Shown here piece after piece: positions 4,337 to 8,732 of a DNA stretch of 8,732 nt. The DNA is from a bacterium. GTDB taxonomy: Bacteria; Desulfobacterota; Anaeroferrophillalia; Anaeroferrophillales; Anaeroferrophillaceae. The DNA is taken from assembly GCA_029940125.1 (NCBI GenBank), contig JAOZRP010000076.1, positions 1 through 8,732 on the forward strand, read 5' to 3'. Under the pieces are notes generated by a model. The model did no database searches and was not told where the DNA came from. It worked only from the letters and a program-made list of their open reading frames with translations. Every line of letters starts with the position of its first letter. Position 1 is the first letter of the stretch. The translations under genes were made by a program, and so were the position numbers.

Positions 4337-7300
4337 TCAGTGCGATTCAGGGGCGGCTTCGGCAGACAGTTCTTCATCCCGTTCGCGGCTGTTTTCCCGG
4401 GGCGGCAGTCCCAGCAGGCGCCGGAGGTCTTCCAGGATCAGGTAAAGGGAAGGAATGAGAATCAGGGTGATGCCGGTGGCGAACATGATGCCGAATCCCA
4501 GGCTGATGGCCATCGGGATGAGGAATTTTGCCTGCATGCTCTGTTCGAGGATCATGGGGACCAGGCCGAAAAAGGTGGTAATCGAGGTCAGCATGATGGG
4601 GCGGAAGCGCCTGGTGCCGGCGTCGATGGCCGCCGGCAGCAGCTTCATGCCCTGCTGGCGGTTGGTGTTGATGGTGTGAATGAACAGCAGCGAATCGTTG
4701 ACCACCACCCCGGAGAGGGCGACAATGCCGAAGATGCTGAGGATGCTCAGTTCGTAGCCCATGACCAGGTGTCCCAGCAGGGCGCCGACCATGCCGAAGG
4801 GAATGGCGGTCATGATCAGCAGCGGCTGGCTGTAGCTGCGGAAAGGAATGGCCAGCAGAGCGTAGATGGCCAGCAGGGCGAGCAGAAATCCTTTTTTCAT
4901 GCTGTCAATGGAGTCCCGCCTTTCCTTTTCTTCTCCTTCCATAAAAAAACTGAGGCCGGGATAATCGTGGCTCAGCTGGGCCAGTTTGGTGTTCTGGAGG
5001 TCGGTAATGATTTCTTCGGCGTTGGCGGTGCTGGCGTCGACGCTGGCGGTGACGTCAATGACCCGCTTGCGGTTGTAGCGGTTGATCTCACTGTATCCCC
5101 GGCCGGCGGTGACAACGGCGGCTTCCGACAGGGGCAGCTCTCCGCCCCCGGGAGTCCGGATCCTCATGTCTTCAAAGCTGTTCAGATACTCACGGTCAGC
5201 TTCCGGGTAGCGGACCATGACCTTGACTTCGCTGCGGCCCCGCTGCAGGCGCAGGGCTTCGGCACCATAGTAGGCGCCGCGTATCTGCCGTCCCAAATCC
5301 TCCTCGGTAATGCCCAGGGTTCGGGCTGCCGGTTTCAGGCGGATTTTCAGCTCCCGCTTCCCCTGGGAGAAATTGTCGGCGATGTCGGAAACCCCCGGGT
5401 ACATTTCCAGGCTCTGCTTTACCTGCGCGGCGGCTTTCTTGAGGATGTTGAAGTCGTCATGGGCAATCTGGATGTCGATGTTGGCGCCCATGTGCACCAG
5501 GTTGGAAGTGAAAATCAGCGATTCGATGCCGGGGATCTCGCCCACCCGCCGTCGCCAGCGGTTGGCCAGTTCCGTTGCCGTGATCTCGCGCTTTTCGCTG
5601 GGGATGAGGACCAGGGCGATGTCGCTCAGGTTGGAACTGCTGCTGGTAAAAACGCCCGCCGGTCCACCCTTGGCGATAGTGCCGCCGACCACGGCGTACA
5701 GGTGCCGGAAGATGCTCTGTCCTGCCGGCAGGGTTCGGTCATATTCGGCAATGGTGGCCATGCCCTGTTCAACCAGGTATTCTTCAATCTTGGCCGTTTG
5801 TTCCACCGGGGTTCCTTGGGGCATTTCCAGGGAAACCCTGATAATGTCGCTCTCCACCGCCGGCATGAAACGGAACTTGATGACGCCGCCGCCCACCAGG
5901 CCGAGGGAGACCAGGAGGATGGCCAGGGCCGCCGCCAGGGTTGCGTAGCGGTTGCGGAGGCACAGACGCAGGAAGCGGTAGTAGGGTCCCTGGATGAACC
6001 GTTTCAGGGCCTTGCCGAAAGTCAGTCGCACCCGTTCGATGCCGCCGAGAAAGCCGCTTTGCAGCGGCCGGGCCTTGCCCATTGACAAATGGGCCGGCAG
6101 CACGAAAATGGATTCCACCAGGGAAATGGCCAGGACGCTGATTACCACCATGGGAATGACCTTGATGAACTTGCCCATGATGCCTTCAATGGCCAACAGG
6201 GGAATGAAGGCGGCAATGGAGGTGAGGACGGAAAAAACCACTGGTCCGGCAACCTCCTGTGTTCCCCTGACCGCCGCCTGGTTGAAGTCTTTCCCTTTCT
6301 GTCGGTGGGCGTAGATGTTTTCGCCGACGACGATGGCGTCGTCAACGACGATGCCCAGGGCCATGATAAAGGCGAAGAGCGAGATCATGTTGATGGAGAC
6401 GTCCATGGAAGGCATCAGCAGCATGGCGCCGAAAAAAGAGGTGGGAATGCCCAGCATGACCCAGAGCGCCAGGCGGATTTCCAGGAACAGGCTGAGGGCG
6501 ATGAAGACCAGCACCAGGCCGTAACAGGCGTTTTTGCGCAGCAGGTTCATGCGGCTGCGGAGCAGCTCCGAGGTGTCGTTCCAGGTGGAAATTTTCACCG
6601 ATTTTGGCAGCTGCGGCTGCTTTTCGCGGACGTACTGTTTGACGATGGCGGAAATGTCGGTCGGTTTCTGCTTCCCCACCCGGAAGACCTTGATCATCGC
6701 CGCCGGCTGATCGTTGAAGCGGGCTTCCTCGTCGGTTTCAGCAAAGGTGTCCTTGACTACTCCCAGATCGCCCACGGTGACTTCGGTGCCGTCGGGGTTG
6801 TTGATGATGACGATGTCGGCGTACTGGGGGCCCCAGTAGCGTTTTTCCTTGGTGCGCACCAGGATCAGGCCGCCCCGGCTTTTGATTTCCCCGGCCGGCA
6901 GGTCCTGCGATGCCTGGCGGATGCGGCGGGCCACCTGGTTGAGGGTCAGGTTGTAGCGCCTCAGGTTGAATTCGGGGATTTCGATGGAAATTTCATAGGG
7001 GCGGACGCCGCCCAGGTCAACCTGGGTGATTTCCGGTTTTTCCAGCAGGTCGTCCCGGATCATTTCCGCCTGTTCCCGCAGGGCCCGGGGTGAAAGATCG
7101 CCGTAGACCACCACCGAAATGACTTCCTGGCGGTTGAGGAGGATGCTGACCACCGGTTCCTCGGCGTCCAGGGGAAAGGTGATGATCCGGTCAACGGCGT
7201 TCTTGATGTCCTGGAGGACCTGGTTGGCGTCTTCTCCGTCTTCAAGGACGGCAATGACGATGCCGATGCCCTCAGACGCCTTGGATTGAATCTCCTTGAT

Positions 7301-7534
7301 GCCGTCAATGCCGGTGAGGTTTTCCTCGATTTTAAGAATGATGCCGTCCTCGATTTCCTCGGGACCGGCGCCGGGATAGACCACCGAAACCAGCACCCGG
7401 TCGAGGGTGACCTCGGGGAAAACTTCCTGCTTAAGCGAAATTCCCATGATCAGCCCGCCGATGATGAGGGTCAGCATCAGCAGGTTGGCGGCCACGTGGT
7501 TGTTGGCCATCCATTTTACCGGGCCGCCGTTCAT
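4337..7534 (-). CDS. RND efflux pump, inner-membrane permease (AcrB-like superfamily)
   Basis: The 1065-residue protein is a full-length RND permease. It has one N-terminal helix (13-33), a first periplasmic loop, helices 2-6 (about 338-480), helix 7 (531-549), a second periplasmic loop, and helices 8-12 (about 880-1031). The two helix-4 aspartates of the proton relay are D398 and D399 in ALGIVVDDAIVVGENIY. The helix-10 lysine of AcrB is absent; the segment reads LSGVVVNDSLL, a form I recall from many RND pumps outside the classic AcrB group. With its adaptor and an outer-membrane channel it would export substrates across both membranes; the substrate cannot be inferred, and the heavy-metal (CusA) signatures are not seen. 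The start ATG overlaps the stop of the adaptor gene (ATGA at 7534-7531), implying translational coupling; the Shine-Dalgarno is weak. Confidence 0.95.
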   Translation of the reverse strand: MNGGPVKWMANNHVAANLLMLTLIIGGLIMGISLKQEVFPEVTLDRVLVSVVYPGAGPEEIEDGIILKIEENLTGIDGIKEIQSKASEGIGIVIAVLEDGEDANQVLQDIKNAVDRIITFPLDAEEPVVSILLNRQEVISVVVYGDLSPRALREQAEMIRDDLLEKPEITQVDLGGVRPYEISIEIPEFNLRRYNLTLNQVARRIRQASQDLPAGEIKSRGGLILVRTKEKRYWGPQYADIVIINNPDGTEVTVGDLGVVKDTFAETDEEARFNDQPAAMIKVFRVGKQKPTDISAIVKQYVREKQPQLPKSVKISTWNDTSELLRSRMNLLRKNACYGLVLVFIALSLFLEIRLALWVMLGIPTSFFGAMLLMPSMDVSINMISLFAFIMALGIVVDDAIVVGENIYAHRQKGKDFNQAAVRGTQEVAGPVVFSVLTSIAAFIPLLAIEGIMGKFIKVIPMVVISVLAISLVESIFVLPAHLSMGKARPLQSGFLGGIERVRLTFGKALKRFIQGPYYRFLRLCLRNRYATLAAALAILLVSLGLVGGGVIKFRFMPAVESDIIRVSLEMPQGTPVEQTAKIEEYLVEQGMATIAEYDRTLPAGQSIFRHLYAVVGGTIAKGGPAGVFTSSSSNLSDIALVLIPSEKREITATELANRWRRRVGEIPGIESLIFTSNLVHMGANIDIQIAHDDFNILKKAAAQVKQSLEMYPGVSDIADNFSQGKRELKIRLKPAARTLGITEEDLGRQIRGAYYGAEALRLQRGRSEVKVMVRYPEADREYLNSFEDMRIRTPGGGELPLSEAAVVTAGRGYSEINRYNRKRVIDVTASVDASTANAEEIITDLQNTKLAQLSHDYPGLSFFMEGEEKERRDSIDSMKKGFLLALLAIYALLAIPFRSYSQPLLIMTAIPFGMVGALLGHLVMGYELSILSIFGIVALSGVVVNDSLLFIHTINTNRQQGMKLLPAAIDAGTRRFRPIMLTSITTFFGLVPMILEQSMQAKFLIPMAISLGFGIMFATGITLILIPSLYLILEDLRRLLGLPPRENSRERDEELSAEAAPESH

Positions 7535-8718
7535 GACTGCTTTTCCCGGTCCAGCGGCCGCAGCTTCATGCCCGGGGCCGCCCCGTAGAGGTTGGTCAGC
7601 ACCACCCGGTCGCCGTCGACAAGACCGGCGCTGACCAGAACGTTTTGCCGTTCCCGGTGAATAATGGTTACCGGTTTGATTTGCAGGGTGTTGTCCCGGC
7701 CGACGACCCAGACGGTTTCCTGGTCCCTGAGGGCTTCGCGGGGGAGGATGTAGACCTGTTCCAGCCGCCGGCCGTGGATGATGACTTTGACGAACATGCC
7801 GGCCTGCAGCTCGGGATGGTAGCCGGGAGTTTTCGTCTTCAGCTGGTAGGGATCGTTGACGGCGATTACCACCCTGGCCATGCGGCCGCGGGGGTCGACT
7901 TCACCCAGGGAGCGGACCACCCGCCCGGAGAAGCGGTATTCCCGCTGCTGATCGTCGATGATGACCGTTGCCGCCGAGCCTTTTTCCTGCTTTTTTCCCC
8001 GGGGGATGTTAATCCAGCGGAAGTCGGCATTGGGCAGGGGGGTAATGATTTCAGCGTTGTCGGTGCCGTTGATTTCGATAACCGGGCTGCCGGCCCTGAC
8101 GTACTGGCCGGTGTCCAGGTTTTCACTGCGAATGAAGCAGTTGAAGGGCGCCCGGATTTTCGTCCGTTCAAGGTTTATCTTTGCCTGTTCCAGCCTGGCT
8201 TTCGCGGCGGTCTGCTGGGCCAGAGCTTCCTGTAGCTGCGGCTCGTAGAGGACCAGAGGGTTGGGCTTTTCCCGGCCGTCGGGCTGCAGCCGCTCCCACT
8301 CCTGGCGGGCCACGGTGGCCAGGCTCTGGATCTTCATGACTTCCACCCTGGCTTTGACCAGGTTGGCGGCTGCCTGCTCCAGGGCCAGCCGGTAGTCGAT
8401 GTCTTCAATGGCAAACAGCAGTTCACCGGCGGTAAAGAAACCTCCCGCCACCAGGCGGGGGTTTATTTTTTCCACCCGGCCGCTGACCTGGGGGGCGATG
8501 GATGCCGCCTGGCGGGGCTGGACAATGCCGGTTGCCGGGATGGTGACGGGGTGAGTTTCCGGATGGACGGTGAGAATTTCCACCAGGGCTCCGGGCTGGG
8601 CTTTTTCCCGCTTTACCGGGGGGGTGCGGTGGCTGACCAGGTATTTCATCACCACGATGCCGACGATCAAGATGAGTATCGGGATGATGATTTTCCGAAG
8701 TTTGGCGCTGCGACTCAT
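7531..8718 (-). CDS. RND periplasmic adaptor (HlyD/AcrA membrane fusion protein)
   Basis: The 395-residue adaptor links an RND permease to an outer-membrane channel. It has a basic N-terminus and one hydrophobic helix (about 9-27) with no lipobox cysteine, so it is probably anchored by an uncleaved signal helix instead of a lipid. The split lipoyl domain is seen at 71-106 (AASIAPQVSGRVEKI ... LLFAIE) and 188-217 (IRAPFNCFI ... GQYVRAGSPVIEI). An alpha-helical hairpin rich in A, E, Q and K lies between (about 108-187). Beta-barrel and membrane-proximal domains follow (about 220-390), ending with VSAGLVDGDRVVLTNL. The ATG at 8718-8716 is supported by AAAGGA 8 nt upstream. It is the first gene of the operon in view; promoter and regulator are off the right edge. 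Confidence 0.94.
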   Translation of the reverse strand: MSRSAKLRKIIIPILILIVGIVVMKYLVSHRTPPVKREKAQPGALVEILTVHPETHPVTIPATGIVQPRQAASIAPQVSGRVEKINPRLVAGGFFTAGELLFAIEDIDYRLALEQAAANLVKARVEVMKIQSLATVARQEWERLQPDGREKPNPLVLYEPQLQEALAQQTAAKARLEQAKINLERTKIRAPFNCFIRSENLDTGQYVRAGSPVIEINGTDNAEIITPLPNADFRWINIPRGKKQEKGSAATVIIDDQQREYRFSGRVVRSLGEVDPRGRMARVVIAVNDPYQLKTKTPGYHPELQAGMFVKVIIHGRRLEQVYILPREALRDQETVWVVGRDNTLQIKPVTIIHRERQNVLVSAGLVDGDRVVLTNLYGAAPGMKLRPLDREKQS

Positions 8719-8732
8719 GAAGCGGATCCTTT

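Noticed and set aside
4316..6085. Long plus-strand open frame (589 codons) opposite the RND pump gene
   Set aside because: It is the antisense of a clear RND permease. Its translation is rich in G, Q, D and H without any domain, which is typical of a shadow frame in GC-rich DNA.
6089..7093. Second long plus-strand open frame (334 codons) opposite the RND pump gene
   Set aside because: It is antisense to the same permease, with low-complexity H/D/G/Q composition and no recognisable motif.

Overview
The window is GC-rich bacterial DNA (apart from one very AT-rich patch at 135-307) with tightly packed genes, good Shine-Dalgarno sites and sigma70-like promoters. An integron integrase with an extra N-terminal domain, a DsrE-family protein, a two-ACT-domain protein, a PanE-family reductase and an RND pump point to a Gram-negative anaerobe, perhaps Desulfobacterota (old Deltaproteobacteria). 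The taxon is inference from gene content and style only; two membranes are well supported by the RND/adaptor pair.

Region 1 (1-1618) looks like the head of a chromosomal integron. A complete integron integrase gene (intI, 323-1618, +) diverges from a truncated LysE/RhtB-type exporter gene (1-134, -). Between them lie an AT-rich spacer (about 24% G+C for 135-307), a strong promoter for intI and, on the minus strand, a GTTRRRY core site (GTTAGGT, 180-174) just upstream of the exporter start. Orientation, spacing and the core site all fit attI followed by the first gene cassette, with the cassette array continuing off the left edge. The spacer also holds a perfect 11-bp inverted repeat whose arms overlap the -10 hexamers of both divergent promoters.

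Region 2 (1670-2654, +) holds a small class I SAM-dependent methyltransferase followed closely by a DsrE-family protein, probably cotranscribed. Region 3 (2725-4317, +) is a second transcription unit with its own promoter: a tandem ACT-domain protein and a PanE-family (ketopantoate reductase-like) dehydrogenase, closed by a strong stem-loop terminator.

Region 4 (4337-8718, -) is a convergent efflux operon: a membrane-anchored HlyD/AcrA-type periplasmic adaptor and an RND pump of 1065 residues, joined by a 4-bp ATGA start/stop overlap. The terminator at 4285-4317 is nearly symmetric and can serve both strands. The operon promoter, and any outer-membrane channel or regulator gene, lie beyond the right edge.

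The most interesting part is the left end: a probable attI/first-cassette junction with an unusual symmetric promoter layout, and an integrase that carries two tandem core-binding-like domains.
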